Assembly (NCBI GenBank): GCA_017471125.1
Contig: JAFUWR010000330.1
Location: 1 to 17,770, forward strand
Source of the DNA: Clostridia bacterium
GTDB taxonomy: Bacteria; Bacillota; Clostridia; Christensenellales; Aristaeellaceae
Direction of reading: 5' to 3'
DNA: 17,770 bases
Position 1 is the first letter of the stretch. Each line of letters starts with the position of its first letter. A program made the position numbers and the translations under genes. The notes beneath the pieces are model-generated. The model made no database searches. It saw only the letters and a list, made by a program, of their open reading frames with translations, and was not told the DNA's origin. Below, in pieces: positions 6,791 through 14,557 of the stretch.

Positions 6791-6827
6791 ATCGACGTGG
6801 AGCTTTCCGCTCCACGCCGATTTTTTT
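6791..6827. terminator. Rho-independent terminator between convergent genes
   Basis: Stem CGTGGAG (6796-6802) pairs with CTCCACG (6810-6816) around a 7-nt loop, extended by four more pairs beyond one mismatch, and is followed by seven T residues (6821-6827). It ends the diguanylate cyclase transcript. On the opposite strand the hairpin is followed by CCTTTT, so it could also stop leftward transcription from the alcohol dehydrogenase gene, whose stop codon overlaps the T-run. Confidence 0.85.
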
Positions 6828-8004
6828 ATCGATCCGCGATCCTCAGAATGGCCTCGATGTCTTGAGGCGTCATGTGGAAGGTGCCGCCGGTGGTGCCGTC
6901 GGGGTTGGTCTTTTTGGTCTTGGCGGCGAGGGCCGGGATGTCCTCGGTCCTGGCGCCCAGTTCCTTCAGGGTCAGGGGCATGCCGATGTCGCGGAGGAAC
7001 TGCTCGTGGGCCTCGATGCCGCGCAGCGCGGTGACCTCGGGGTGCTGGAAGTCCATCTCGCAGTTATACACCCGCACGGCGAACTGGGCGAACCGCATGA
7101 CGTCCTTGTCCATGTGGTAGCGCATCCACGCCGGGAAAACCACCGCCAGCCCCGCGCCGTGGGCCACGTCGTACAGCGCGGACAGCTCGTGCTCGATCTG
7201 GTGGCTGCCCCAGTCCTGCACGCGGCCCACGCCCACGGTGTCGTTGTGGGCGACGGTGCTGGCCCACATGAGCTGGGCCTGGGCGTCGTAGTCGTCGGGC
7301 TTCTTCACGGCGGTGCGCGCCGCGGCGATCACCGCGGTCATCGCGCCCTCGGCCATGCGGTCGATCAGGTCCACCCCGTCGGTGGAGGTAAAATAGCGCT
7401 CCATCATGTGGGCCAGTATGTCCGTCGCGCCGCAGGCGATCTGGTAGGGCGGCAGCGTCATCGGCAGCTCCGGGTCCATGAACGCCAGGCGGCAGCGGTT
7501 CAGCTCGCTCCGCAGGCCGCGCTTGGTCTTGGTGGATTCCTGGGTGATGACGCAGCTGTTGGACGACTCGCTGCCCGCCGCGGACATGGTCAGCACCGCG
7601 CCGAAGGGCAAGGTCGTGACGGGCTTGGCCTTGCCGCAGAAGAAGTCCCAGAAATCGCCGTCATAGCAGGTGCCATGGGCGATGGCCTTGCTGGAGTCGA
7701 TGACCGACCCGCCGCCGACGGCCAGTATGAAGTCCACCTTCTCCGCCCGGGCCAGCTCGATGCCCTTGTACACCAGGGTGTCCCGGGGATTGGGCTGCGC
7801 GCCGCCCAGCTCCACATAGGCGATGCCCGCCTCGTCCAGAGAGCGCTCCACCCGCCCGATCAGGCCCGAGCGCACCGCGGAGCCGCCGCCGAAGTGGATC
7901 AGCGCCTTGGTCGCGCCGACCTCCTTCAAGTACTTGCCGACCTCGTTCTCGACCCCCCGCCCGAACACGAAGCGGGTGGGGACACAATGCGTGAAGTTCA
8001 ACAT
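6826..8004 (-). CDS. Iron-containing alcohol dehydrogenase, BdhA/YqhD-like
   Basis: 392-aa group III alcohol dehydrogenase that would reduce aldehydes (for example butyraldehyde) to alcohols with NAD(P)H in the cytosol, a redox-balancing step in fermenters. The cofactor loop GGGSVIDSSKAIA starts at 97. The metal ligands are visible as Asp195 and His199 in GATDILAHMMERYF and as His268 and His282 in SHQIEHELSALYDVAHGAG, each one residue offset from E. coli YqhD (194, 198, 267, 281). Length is normal for the family. A GGAGG lies 8 nt before the ATG. It follows the SGNH hydrolase gene by 12 nt and is the last gene before the terminator at 6791-6827, so it may share the cdaA transcript. Substrate and NADH versus NADPH use are not decided. 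Confidence 0.92.
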   Translation of the reverse strand: MLNFTHCVPTRFVFGRGVENEVGKYLKEVGATKALIHFGGGSAVRSGLIGRVERSLDEAGIAYVELGGAQPNPRDTLVYKGIELARAEKVDFILAVGGGSVIDSSKAIAHGTCYDGDFWDFFCGKAKPVTTLPFGAVLTMSAAGSESSNSCVITQESTKTKRGLRSELNRCRLAFMDPELPMTLPPYQIACGATDILAHMMERYFTSTDGVDLIDRMAEGAMTAVIAAARTAVKKPDDYDAQAQLMWASTVAHNDTVGVGRVQDWGSHQIEHELSALYDVAHGAGLAVVFPAWMRYHMDKDVMRFAQFAVRVYNCEMDFQHPEVTALRGIEAHEQFLRDIGMPLTLKELGARTEDIPALAAKTKKTNPDGTTGGTFHMTPQDIEAILRIADR

Positions 8005-8016
8005 GGTATACCTCCG

Positions 8017-8658
8017 TCAGTTAAATACTTCCCGAATTTTGGACGTCATCGCCTCAGCCAGCCGCAAATGCCCGTTGGCGGTCATGTGCACGGCGTCGAG
8101 GGTCGAGACCTCGGCGTGGGGATTGGCGTCGAAGAAGTCCACCCGCATGAGCTTGGCGACGCGGTGCAGCTCCTGGGGCAGGCCCCGGGACACGGCGATG
8201 GCCTGCTCGCCAAAGCACTCGGCGTGGCGGGTCTCCATCAGGTTGTCGCGGATGACGGGCGGGCCGACGACGATGATGTGGGGCGGGTCGCCGGCGGCGT
8301 CCATGCCGTAGAGCTTGGCCAGCCGCACGAGCTGCATCATGCTCTGGCCGATGGTCATGGGCGTCAGCCCGAAGCGGCGCTTGGTGTCGTTGGAGCCCAG
8401 CATGATGACGACGGCGTCCAGCGGATTGTGGCTCATCAGGCAGGGCGGCAGGTAGTTCAGGCCGCTCTTGTAGCCCCCCTCCACCGGGTCGTCGTAGGCG
8501 ATGGTGCGGCCATTGAAGCCCTCCTCCACCACCGTCCAGCCGTCGCCCAGCAGCTCGCCCAGGCGCATGGGCCAGCGGGTGTGCTCGTCGTAGCGGCCGC
8601 CGGTGGGGATGTAGCCCCAGGTGTTGGAATCGCCGTAGCAGAGTATGCGCTTACGCAA
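8017..8658 (-). CDS. SGNH/GDSL-family hydrolase
   Basis: 213-aa esterase/acetylhydrolase-type enzyme. All four SGNH blocks are visible: GDSNTWG with nucleophile Ser11, GFNGRT with Gly50, GSND with Asn90 (88-91), and DAVHMTANGH with Asp188 and His191. The arrangement is like the aryl-esterase / multifunctional acyl-esterase branch. There is no signal peptide, so it acts in the cytosol. The start is a TTG at 8658, chosen because GGAGG lies 8 nt upstream, no ATG or GTG precedes the catalytic block, and the upstream gene stops only 3 nt before. Such close spacing implies translational coupling with the membrane protein gene. The natural ester is unknown; acyl or acetyl groups on glycans are plausible. 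Confidence 0.88.
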   Translation of the reverse strand: MRKRILCYGDSNTWGYIPTGGRYDEHTRWPMRLGELLGDGWTVVEEGFNGRTIAYDDPVEGGYKSGLNYLPPCLMSHNPLDAVVIMLGSNDTKRRFGLTPMTIGQSMMQLVRLAKLYGMDAAGDPPHIIVVGPPVIRDNLMETRHAECFGEQAIAVSRGLPQELHRVAKLMRVDFFDANPHAEVSTLDAVHMTANGHLRLAEAMTSKIREVFN

Positions 8659-8661
8659 GGG

Positions 8662-9345
8662 TCAAACCTCCGTCTCCTCGGCCTTCTCCTCGAAGGGATA
8701 GTCGTCCGCCTTCGGCAGATTGTTGACATTGAACACCTCGTCCTCGTAGAAGTCCGTCACGCCGGGGCGGTTGCCGTCCAGGCCGAACAGGTCCTTCTGC
8801 GCCGGGGCAGGGACTTCCTCCGCGTCGCGCTGTCGGCGGGTGCGGGGGTCGGGCTCCGAGGACACGCCGGGGCCGCGGCGCTCGCCCCGCTGGAAGCTCG
8901 TGTGGGTGCGGGCGTCCCTGCGGGTGGGGACGCGGCGCTTGGGGTCGGCCTTGGCCTTCGCCCCCTCGTGGCGCTTCACCAGCGTGCTGGCCACCACGTA
9001 GTCGCGCTCCTCCCAATTCTTCTCCAGCAGGTCGTCGCCGTCCGGGTCCAGCTTGTCGCGGATGTCGGACTCGTTGAAGAAGCGCTCATCGTCCACGATG
9101 ACGCGCTCCTTGCGGAACCAGACCCAGTGGGGCCGCCAGCGCACCAGCCAGACCAGCAGGTCCCCGGCCACGCCCACGATCATCAGCACGATCAGCAGCC
9201 TGAGCCAGTTCTGCGACAGCCACAAAAGCGGCGACGTGCCCGAGCTGCCCGCCAGGTTGAACAGCCGGAGCACCCAGTTGGCCAGGCCCTTCAGCCAGCC
9301 CAGCATCGCGTCCACGATGGCGCTGGAATAGGCGGTTATCGTCAT
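8662..9345 (-). CDS. Membrane protein of unknown function in the cdaA-cdaR transcript
   Basis: 227-aa protein I do not recognise. One strong membrane segment lies at about 47-69 (LRLLIVLMIVGVAGDLLVWLV) and a weaker, possibly amphipathic helix at about 10-30. After the membrane segment comes an aromatic/basic patch (RWRPHWVWFRKERV) and a long hydrophilic tail (80-227) that is very charged, first Arg/Lys-rich with a Pro/Arg disordered stretch (about 130-175), then acidic (YEDEVFNVNNLPKADDYPFEEKAEE). The positive-inside rule suggests the tail is cytosolic. AGGAGG lies 9 nt before the ATG. It sits 37 nt after cdaR and 3 nt before the SGNH gene. The tail may be an interaction platform; the link to c-di-AMP is by position only. 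Confidence 0.75.
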   Translation of the reverse strand: MTITAYSSAIVDAMLGWLKGLANWVLRLFNLAGSSGTSPLLWLSQNWLRLLIVLMIVGVAGDLLVWLVRWRPHWVWFRKERVIVDDERFFNESDIRDKLDPDGDDLLEKNWEERDYVVASTLVKRHEGAKAKADPKRRVPTRRDARTHTSFQRGERRGPGVSSEPDPRTRRQRDAEEVPAPAQKDLFGLDGNRPGVTDFYEDEVFNVNNLPKADDYPFEEKAEETEV

Positions 9346-9382
9346 ATAGTATATCCTCCTGCCCTCTCATGGGAGGGACGCA

Positions 9383-10729
9383 TCATTCAGAACCTATTTC
9401 GGTCAATACGACCGTCATCTTCTCATGCTCGGGCTTGAACTCCACGTTGGGGTAGCGGTCCTGGTCGAACACGGGCGCGATCTCATAGGTGCCCGGGCCC
9501 AGGCCGGTCAGGTCCACGCTGACGTAGACCCCCTCCTTCTGGAGCTGCTCGATGTCGCTGCGCGGGCCGGTGACGATGACGCTCATGGGGCTGTACTCCA
9601 CGCTCAAGCCCGCGGCCTTGCCGGACACCAGCACGCTCAGGTCCTTGACGCGCCCAACCACGCTGGCCTCGGTGACGACCACGTTGACGTACACCTGCTC
9701 GCTGGACAGGTTGCGCAGGCCGGAGAGCTGGGAGATGGCGGCGCGGGTGGTGAAGCTCTGGCTCGCGCCCTCGACGCTCACCGGCTCGATCATCAGCTCG
9801 GTCAGGCCGTCCAGCAACTCCGCGTCCGCGGCCACGGTGACCATGTCGGGCTGCATGGTGACGGACTGCACCACGTAGCCGTCGGCGGGCTGGCCAGTGA
9901 CCACGTTCGCCAGGTCGGTGGACACGGGCAGGTCCTTGGTGGGATACACGTCCACGCTCACGGACACCGAGGACGAGGACAGGTTCAGCATCTCCTGCTC
10001 CACCGCCTCCCCCGCCGTGTCGAACAGCGCGTAGGGCAGCGCCTGGGTGAACGGCGCGTCCCGGGAGGTGATGTCCGCGTACACGGTAGCGGAGCCGATG
10101 TTCCTGACCACCGACGCTGCGCCGGACACCGTCAGAAACGACGGGTTCACCCGGGTCACGCTGTACCAGTAATCCTCCTGGGCGTCGCCGGAGATGACCG
10201 TGTTGATGGGCACGGAGCGGGAGTCCTGGGTCTCGAAGGTCAGCGTCAGCGATTCGGGCACGATGTCCGTCACGCGGCCGAAGGAGCTGGTGGCCCGCAG
10301 CGGCACCTCCTGGGTGCCCGCCGTGCGCACGCTGGACAGGTCCAGCGACACCAGCACGTTCTCCGCCGACACCCGGGAATAGTAGGTCTGCGGCGCGTCC
10401 ACCGTGACGGAGATGTTGCTCAGCGCCTCGGTGGGATCGTCCAGCAGCGCCAGCCGGTTGGCGTTCAGCGTGGTCTGGCCGGTCATGTAGCCGGTCAGGT
10501 CGTTGACCACCTTGGTGCGGGTGATGGACGTGTTGGTGGATATGACGTAGTTCCACAGGAGTATCGCCAGGAGCAGCGACAGGAGCTTGAGCCATACGTT
10601 GTGCACGAGCCCGCCCCACAGATTGCGCCCGAGCCAGCCCATCCACTTCCCCACGCGCTTGCCCAGCGGCTGCTTTTCCCGCTCGGGCGCGAGGCTCTCG
10701 TTTTTGTTTTCAGGGGTCCTATTCTCCAT
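9383..10729 (-). CDS. cdaR: YbbR-domain protein CdaR, regulator of diadenylate cyclase
   Basis: 448-aa membrane-anchored protein. A basic N-terminal cytosolic segment (1-43) is followed by one membrane helix (about 44-64, WLKLLSLLLAILLWNYVIS) and an extracytoplasmic region made of about four YbbR repeats, seen as repeated patterns of 80-90 residues with V-x-V-x-L/V strands (for example ISVTVDAPQTYYSRVSAEN, DYWYSVTRVNPSFLTVSGAA, GYVVQSVTMQPDMVTVAAD, GLSVEYSPMSVIVTGPRSD). In Bacillus and Listeria CdaR binds the cyclase CdaA and modulates c-di-AMP output. The gene overlaps the end of cdaA by 11 nt, and its GGGAGG site lies inside cdaA, so the two are translationally coupled. The last residues are polar, without a second membrane helix. 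Confidence 0.93.
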   Translation of the reverse strand: MENRTPENKNESLAPEREKQPLGKRVGKWMGWLGRNLWGGLVHNVWLKLLSLLLAILLWNYVISTNTSITRTKVVNDLTGYMTGQTTLNANRLALLDDPTEALSNISVTVDAPQTYYSRVSAENVLVSLDLSSVRTAGTQEVPLRATSSFGRVTDIVPESLTLTFETQDSRSVPINTVISGDAQEDYWYSVTRVNPSFLTVSGAASVVRNIGSATVYADITSRDAPFTQALPYALFDTAGEAVEQEMLNLSSSSVSVSVDVYPTKDLPVSTDLANVVTGQPADGYVVQSVTMQPDMVTVAADAELLDGLTELMIEPVSVEGASQSFTTRAAISQLSGLRNLSSEQVYVNVVVTEASVVGRVKDLSVLVSGKAAGLSVEYSPMSVIVTGPRSDIEQLQKEGVYVSVDLTGLGPGTYEIAPVFDQDRYPNVEFKPEHEKMTVVLTEIGSE

Positions 10730-11600
10730 CTTCCGGCGCCTCCCTGCGCAGCGTTCCGATCCAGGAGTACATGCTTCGATCCGGGGTGAACAGCTCGGTC
10801 AGCAGTATGGTCAGCGACCGGCCGTCCAGGTGCCGGGTCAGCCGGCCCTCGCGGGCCATGGAGATGATGCCCGTCTCCTCGGACACGATCAGCGACACCG
10901 CGTCGGTGGTCTCGGTGATGCCGATGGCCGCGCGGTGGCGGGTGCCCAGCTCCCGGCTGATGGTCGGGTCCTCGGACAAGGGCAGTATGCAGGCCGCGGC
11001 CTCGATGCGCCGGTTCAGGATGACCATCGCGCCGTCGTGCAGCGGCGTGTTCGGCTCGAAGATATTTTCAATGAGCGGCGCGGAGATCTCCGCGTCCACC
11101 CGGGTGCCGGTCTCCACCACGTCGCCCAGACCTGTGTGTCGCTCGATGATGATGAGCGCGCCGATCTTCTTGCGGGACATGTTGCTCATGGCCCGGACGA
11201 TCTCCGCCACGCTGGACTCCACCCGGTCGGCGGGGTCCTGCCGCGCCGGGAGGCCGATGACCCGCCGCATCAGCCGGGAGCGGCCGATCTGCTCGAGGCC
11301 GCGCCGGAACTCCGGCTGGAACAGTATCACGATGAACAAAAGGCCCATGCTGATGATCTGCGTGAGCAGCCAGCTCACCGCGCTCAGGTGCAGGGCGCTC
11401 GCCAGCCACGCGATGACCAGCACCGCCGCGATGCCCTTGAACAGCGAATTGGACCGGGTGTGCATCACCAGCTTGATGCCGTTGTAGATGAGCACCGCCA
11501 GGATCAGCACGTCCACGATGTTGTGCCAGTCGGGATGCTGGAAAAGGTTCGTGAACAGCGAGCCCACTGACCACAGAAATTCCCTCAGCCGCACCATCAT
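10719..11600 (-). CDS. cdaA: Diadenylate cyclase CdaA
   Basis: 293-aa membrane enzyme that condenses two ATP into c-di-AMP, a messenger controlling potassium and osmolyte uptake and cell-wall balance. Three membrane helices lie at about 27-46, 55-72 and 76-95, followed by a short linker and the DAC domain with the catalytic DGA (189-191) and RHR (221-223, in GTRHRAA) motifs. The frame extends to an ATG at 11636, but that codon follows a TATAAT box by only 2 nt and has no ribosome binding site. The ATG at 11600, with a G-rich GGGGGGAT about 7 nt upstream, fits the expected N-terminus better. First gene of the run cdaA-cdaR-membrane protein-SGNH-alcohol dehydrogenase. The enzyme call is firm; the start is moderately sure. 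Confidence 0.93.
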   Translation of the reverse strand: MMVRLREFLWSVGSLFTNLFQHPDWHNIVDVLILAVLIYNGIKLVMHTRSNSLFKGIAAVLVIAWLASALHLSAVSWLLTQIISMGLLFIVILFQPEFRRGLEQIGRSRLMRRVIGLPARQDPADRVESSVAEIVRAMSNMSRKKIGALIIIERHTGLGDVVETGTRVDAEISAPLIENIFEPNTPLHDGAMVILNRRIEAAACILPLSEDPTISRELGTRHRAAIGITETTDAVSLIVSEETGIISMAREGRLTRHLDGRSLTILLTELFTPDRSMYSWIGTLRREAPEDGE

Positions 11601-11638
11601 CGCGCCATCCCCCCAGTTCGCCCATTCATCTATCATCT

Positions 11639-11644
11639 ATTATA
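11639..11644 (-). promoter_or_regulatory. -10 box of the cdaA promoter
   Basis: A perfect TATAAT is read on the minus strand. The hexamer 17 bp upstream (TTTCCT) is only a weak -35. Transcription would start near 11632, which places the upstream ATG at 11636 outside the mRNA and supports the start at 11600. Confidence 0.45.
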
Positions 11645-11739
11645 ATACAAACCCGCGCAAAAGGAAATTCATTTTGGGTACATTTCTTATAAAAAAAATT
11701 GGGCGAAGCCACAGGCGGTCCATCCCCGTCCCCGCGGGG

Positions 11740-11768
11740 TTGCATTTCGTTTGTAAACCTGCTATAAT
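11740..11768 (+). promoter_or_regulatory. Promoter for the tail-anchored coiled-coil protein gene
   Basis: TTGCAT (11740-11745) and TATAAT (11763-11768) are 17 bp apart. The start site would lie near 11775, giving a leader of about 35 nt that contains AAGGAGG (11797-11803), 7 nt before the ATG. It is divergent from the cdaA promoter, about 95 bp away. Confidence 0.65.
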
Positions 11769-11810
11769 ACAGGCGTAACAAACTTAACGTCACAGGAAGG
11801 AGGCCGCGCC

Positions 11811-12143
11811 ATGGAGCACACCGCACCGCCGAGCGAGGCGACCGCGGACGCCCGGGAGGCGAAGTACGAGCTGGCCTCCCGCCTGGTGGACTACATGCGC
11901 CTGGGCGAGGCCATCCGCATCCTGGAGACGCTGGGCGACTACAAGAACAGCCGCGCCCTGCTCAAGCAGATCATGGAGATCAAGGCGTACACCGACGAGA
12001 TGGAGGAAAAGCGCAAGGCCGAGGACCGCCGCCGCATCGAGGAGCGGGACCGCCGGGAGGCCGAGCAGCGCAAAAAGCGCATGCTCTACGCCGCCGCCGC
12101 GGGCATCGCCGTCGTGGCGCTGTTTATCCTCATCGCCCGGTGA
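11811..12143 (+). CDS. Small tail-anchored coiled-coil protein with a TPR-like motif
   Basis: 110-aa protein. Residues 20-55 contain the helical pair YMRLGEAIRILETLGDYKNS, a pattern (A-x3-F/L-x-x-LGDYKDS) found in many Clostridia proteins as a short TPR-like repeat. A very charged, continuous Arg/Glu/Lys helix follows (about 55-90, EEKRKAEDRRRIEERDRREA), a likely coiled coil. A C-terminal membrane helix (about 92-109) ends in a single Arg, so the protein would be tail-anchored with its bulk in the cytosol. AAGGAGG is 7 nt before the ATG and a good promoter is upstream. The partner and function are not recognisable. It is followed after 57 nt by the sugar-nucleotide genes, which seem to have their own promoter. 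Confidence 0.75.
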   Translation: MEHTAPPSEATADAREAKYELASRLVDYMRLGEAIRILETLGDYKNSRALLKQIMEIKAYTDEMEEKRKAEDRRRIEERDRREAEQRKKRMLYAAAAGIAVVALFILIAR

Positions 12144-12145
12144 AC

Positions 12146-12174
12146 TTCATATATTAACGTACCTGTGGTATGAT
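12146..12174 (+). promoter_or_regulatory. Possible promoter for the epimerase-dehydrogenase pair
   Basis: TTCATA (12146-12151) and TATGAT (12169-12174) lie 17 bp apart, matching four and five of six consensus bases. It fits a start near 12181, 20 nt before the ATG at 12201. Confidence 0.4.
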
Positions 12175-12200
12175 GGATAAAAACGCGCGAGGTCGATAGA

Positions 12201-13280
12201 ATGAACAAGACACCCGTCGAATTGGACGGCAAATGTATCCTCGTGACCGGCTCCCCGGGCTTCATCGGCGCGGCGCTGGTCACGCAGCTGTTGAAGGACC
12301 TGTCGGACGGCACGGTCGTCAGCCTGGACAGCATGAGCGACTACTACGACCCCTCCCTGAAGGAATACCGATTAAAGCGCATCGAGGATGCGGCCAAGGC
12401 GTCCGGGGCGAAGCACGTCTTCGTGCGCGGCAGCATCGCGGACAGGGAACTCATCAACGACGTGTTTGAGACGTACCGCCCCGCGGTGGTGGTGAACCTG
12501 GCGGCCCAGGCCGGGGTGCGGTATTCCATCGACCACCCGGACACCTACATCGAGGCCAACGTCATCGGCTTCTACAACATCCTCGAGGCCTGCCGCCGCT
12601 GGCCCGTGGAGCACCTGGTCTATGCCAGCAGCTCCAGCGTCTACGGCGGGAACACGAAGGTCCCCTTCGCCGTTGAGGACAAGGTGGACCATCCCGTGTC
12701 GCTGTACGCGGCCACCAAGAAGACCGACGAGCTGCTGGCCCACGCTTACTGCAAGCTCTACGACATCCCCGCCACGGGGCTGCGGTTCTTCACCGTCTAC
12801 GGTCCCGCGGGTCGGCCCGACATGTTCTATTACAGCGCCACCAAGAAGCTGGCCGCGGGCGGTACCATCGACATCTTCAACTACGGCAACTGCAAGCGCG
12901 ACTTCACCTATGTGGACGACATCGTCGAGGGCATCGTCCGGGTGATGCGCGGCGCGCCGACCCGTGCCACGGGGCCGGATGGCCTGCCGGTGCCGCCCTA
13001 CGCGGTGTACAACATCGGCGGCGGCACGCCGGAGAACCTGCTGGACTTCATCGCCACGCTCCAGGGCGCGCTGGTGGACGCGGGCGTGCTGCCCCCGGAC
13101 TACGACTTCGACGCCCACCGCAGGCTCGTGGGCATGCAGCCTGGCGACATGCCCGTGACCTACGCCGACGCCTCGGCCCTCGAGCGCGACTACGGCTTCG
13201 TGCCCCGCATCGGCATCCAGGAGGGCCTGCGCCGGTTCGCGGAATGGTACAAGGAATATCACAAGGAGAGCAGCCTATGA
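12201..13280 (+). CDS. NAD-dependent epimerase, UDP-glucuronate 4-epimerase-like
   Basis: 359-aa extended short-chain dehydrogenase of the sugar-nucleotide epimerase family. The Rossmann motif TGSPGFIG (16-23) binds NAD. DSMSDYYDPSLKEYRLKRI (43-61) resembles the N-x-YYD-x-x-LK-x-x-R-L signature of UDP-glucuronate 4-epimerases. The active site is YASSSSVYG (141-149) with Tyr169 and Lys173 in YAATK. Length suits the family. With the next gene it would convert UDP-glucuronate to UDP-galacturonate for capsule or other surface polysaccharide, in the cytosol. A GAGG about 8 nt before the ATG is a modest ribosome binding site. Its TGA overlaps the ATG of the dehydrogenase gene (ATGA), a sign of translational coupling. 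Another UDP-hexose epimerase activity cannot be excluded. Confidence 0.9.
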   Translation: MNKTPVELDGKCILVTGSPGFIGAALVTQLLKDLSDGTVVSLDSMSDYYDPSLKEYRLKRIEDAAKASGAKHVFVRGSIADRELINDVFETYRPAVVVNLAAQAGVRYSIDHPDTYIEANVIGFYNILEACRRWPVEHLVYASSSSVYGGNTKVPFAVEDKVDHPVSLYAATKKTDELLAHAYCKLYDIPATGLRFFTVYGPAGRPDMFYYSATKKLAAGGTIDIFNYGNCKRDFTYVDDIVEGIVRVMRGAPTRATGPDGLPVPPYAVYNIGGGTPENLLDFIATLQGALVDAGVLPPDYDFDAHRRLVGMQPGDMPVTYADASALERDYGFVPRIGIQEGLRRFAEWYKEYHKESSL

Positions 13281-14473
13281 GGATCACAGTCGCGGGCGTG
13301 GGCTACGTGGGGCTGTCGCTGGCCGTGTTGCTGGCCCAGCGCCACGCGGTCACCGCCATCACCACCACCCCCGCCAAGGCCGAAAAGCTGAACCGCCTGG
13401 AGAGCCCGATCCGGGACGCGGAGATCGAGCGCTTCTTCGACGAGGCGCGGGCGGGCAAGCGCACATTGAACCTGACCACCACCACGGACAAGGCCGCGGC
13501 CTACGCCTCCGCGGACCTGGTCATCATCGCCACCCCCACCAATTACGACGACCAGTACCACTTCTTCGACACCTCCGCCGTGGAGGACGCCATCGAGCAG
13601 ACCCTGGCGGTGAACCCGGACGCGCTGATGGTCATCAAGTCCACCATCCCGGTGGGCTACACCGACCAGGCGCGGAAGAAGTACGGCGCGCGGCGGCTCA
13701 TGTTCAGCCCCGAGTTCCTGCGGGAATCCCGGGCGCTGTACGACAACCTGCACCCCAGCCGCATCGTCGTGGGCGCGTATGACGACCAGCGGGCCGACGC
13801 GGAGCTGTTCGCGGGCCTGCTCACCGAGGGCGCGGAGGATGAGGACGTGCCGGTGCTCATCGCCCACCCCACCGAGGCCGAGGCCATCAAGCTATTCGCC
13901 AACACCTACCTGGCCGTGCGGGTGGCCTACTTCAACGAGCTGGACACCTACGCCCAGACCAAGGGGCTGGACACGAAGCAGATCATCGAGGGCGTGTGCC
14001 TGGACCCCCGCATCGGCCCCCACTACAACAACCCCTCCTTCGGCTACGGCGGCTACTGCCTGCCCAAGGACACCAAGCAGCTCCTGGCCAACTACCGGGA
14101 CGTGCCCCAGAACCTGATCGAGGCCGTGGTGAAGTCCAACACCACCCGGAAGGACTTCATCGCCGACCGGGTCATCGCCATGAAGCCCGATGTGGTGGGC
14201 GTCTACCGGCTGACCATGAAGGCCAACAGCGACAACTTCCGCGCCTCGGCCATACAGGGCGTCATGAAGCGCATCAAGGCCAAGGGCATACCGGTGATCG
14301 TCTACGAGCCGACGCTCAAGGACGGGGAGCGCTTCTTCAACTCCCTGGTGGTCAACGACCTCGACGCCTTCAAGGCCCGGGCCGACGTCATCCTCGCCAA
14401 CCGCTTCGACCAGGCGGCGCTGGGCGACGTGGCGGACAAGGTCTACACCCGCGACCTGTTCAGGCGGGATTGA
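13277..14473 (+). CDS. ugd: UDP-glucose 6-dehydrogenase
   Basis: 398-aa enzyme oxidising UDP-glucose to UDP-glucuronate with two NAD+. The N-terminal NAD site is VAGVGYVGLS (6-14 region, G7-x-G9-x-x-G12). FSPEFLRESRALYDNLHPSRIVVG (143-166 region) is the family strand-loop, IKLFANTYLA (204-213) carries Lys205, and the catalytic Cys261 lies in GYGGYCLPKDT. The length of about 390 residues corresponds to the shorter E. coli/Klebsiella-type enzyme. The start at 13277 is chosen because the Rossmann strand begins there, AAGGAG is 8 nt upstream and the ATG overlaps the previous stop. Together with the epimerase it supplies uronic acid donors; no glycosyltransferase gene follows, since the transcript ends in a terminator. 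Confidence 0.93.
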   Translation: MRITVAGVGYVGLSLAVLLAQRHAVTAITTTPAKAEKLNRLESPIRDAEIERFFDEARAGKRTLNLTTTTDKAAAYASADLVIIATPTNYDDQYHFFDTSAVEDAIEQTLAVNPDALMVIKSTIPVGYTDQARKKYGARRLMFSPEFLRESRALYDNLHPSRIVVGAYDDQRADAELFAGLLTEGAEDEDVPVLIAHPTEAEAIKLFANTYLAVRVAYFNELDTYAQTKGLDTKQIIEGVCLDPRIGPHYNNPSFGYGGYCLPKDTKQLLANYRDVPQNLIEAVVKSNTTRKDFIADRVIAMKPDVVGVYRLTMKANSDNFRASAIQGVMKRIKAKGIPVIVYEPTLKDGERFFNSLVVNDLDAFKARADVILANRFDQAALGDVADKVYTRDLFRRD

Positions 14474-14484
14474 CGCCCCCGCAG

Positions 14485-14503
14485 GGGCGGCGTTTCGCCG
14501 CCC
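14485..14503. repeat. GC-rich perfect hairpin related to the 16623-16700 repeat
   Basis: GGGCGGCG (14485-14492) and CGCCGCCC (14496-14503) form an 8-bp stem around TTT, 12 nt after the ugd stop. The sequence core (AGGGGCGGCG...CGCCGCCCGC) matches the arms of the palindromic element at 16623-16700. It has no T-run, so it is not by itself a terminator, but it may protect or end the transcript together with the next hairpin. Confidence 0.6.
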
Positions 14504-14506
14504 GCA

Positions 14507-14547
14507 AAAAACACCCGCCGGAACTTGCGTTCCCGCGGGTGTTTTCC
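14507..14547. terminator. Bidirectional terminator between ugd and metF
   Basis: AAAACACCCGC (14508-14518) pairs perfectly with GCGGGTGTTTT (14535-14545). Inside, GGAAC (14520-14524) pairs with GTTCC (14529-14533) around a TTGC loop. The A-rich left flank and T-rich right flank make it work on both strands, closing the rightward ugd transcript and the leftward metV-metF transcript. Confidence 0.85.
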
Positions 14548-14557
14548 ATATAAGCGA

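Noticed and set aside
6862..9438. 858-codon open frame on the plus strand
   Set aside because: It lies opposite three well-supported minus-strand genes and reads as His/Gly/Val/Ala/Leu-rich low-complexity sequence. Its openness follows from high GC and strong wobble bias.
9425..10789. 454-codon plus-strand frame opposite cdaR
   Set aside because: It is a mirror of the CdaR coding sequence, rich in His/Gly/Val, without ribosome binding site or domain.
13244..13276. Upstream ATG for the UDP-glucose dehydrogenase
   Set aside because: The extra 11 residues precede the Rossmann strand and lie in the epimerase gene; the ATGA overlap at 13277 has the better ribosome binding site.
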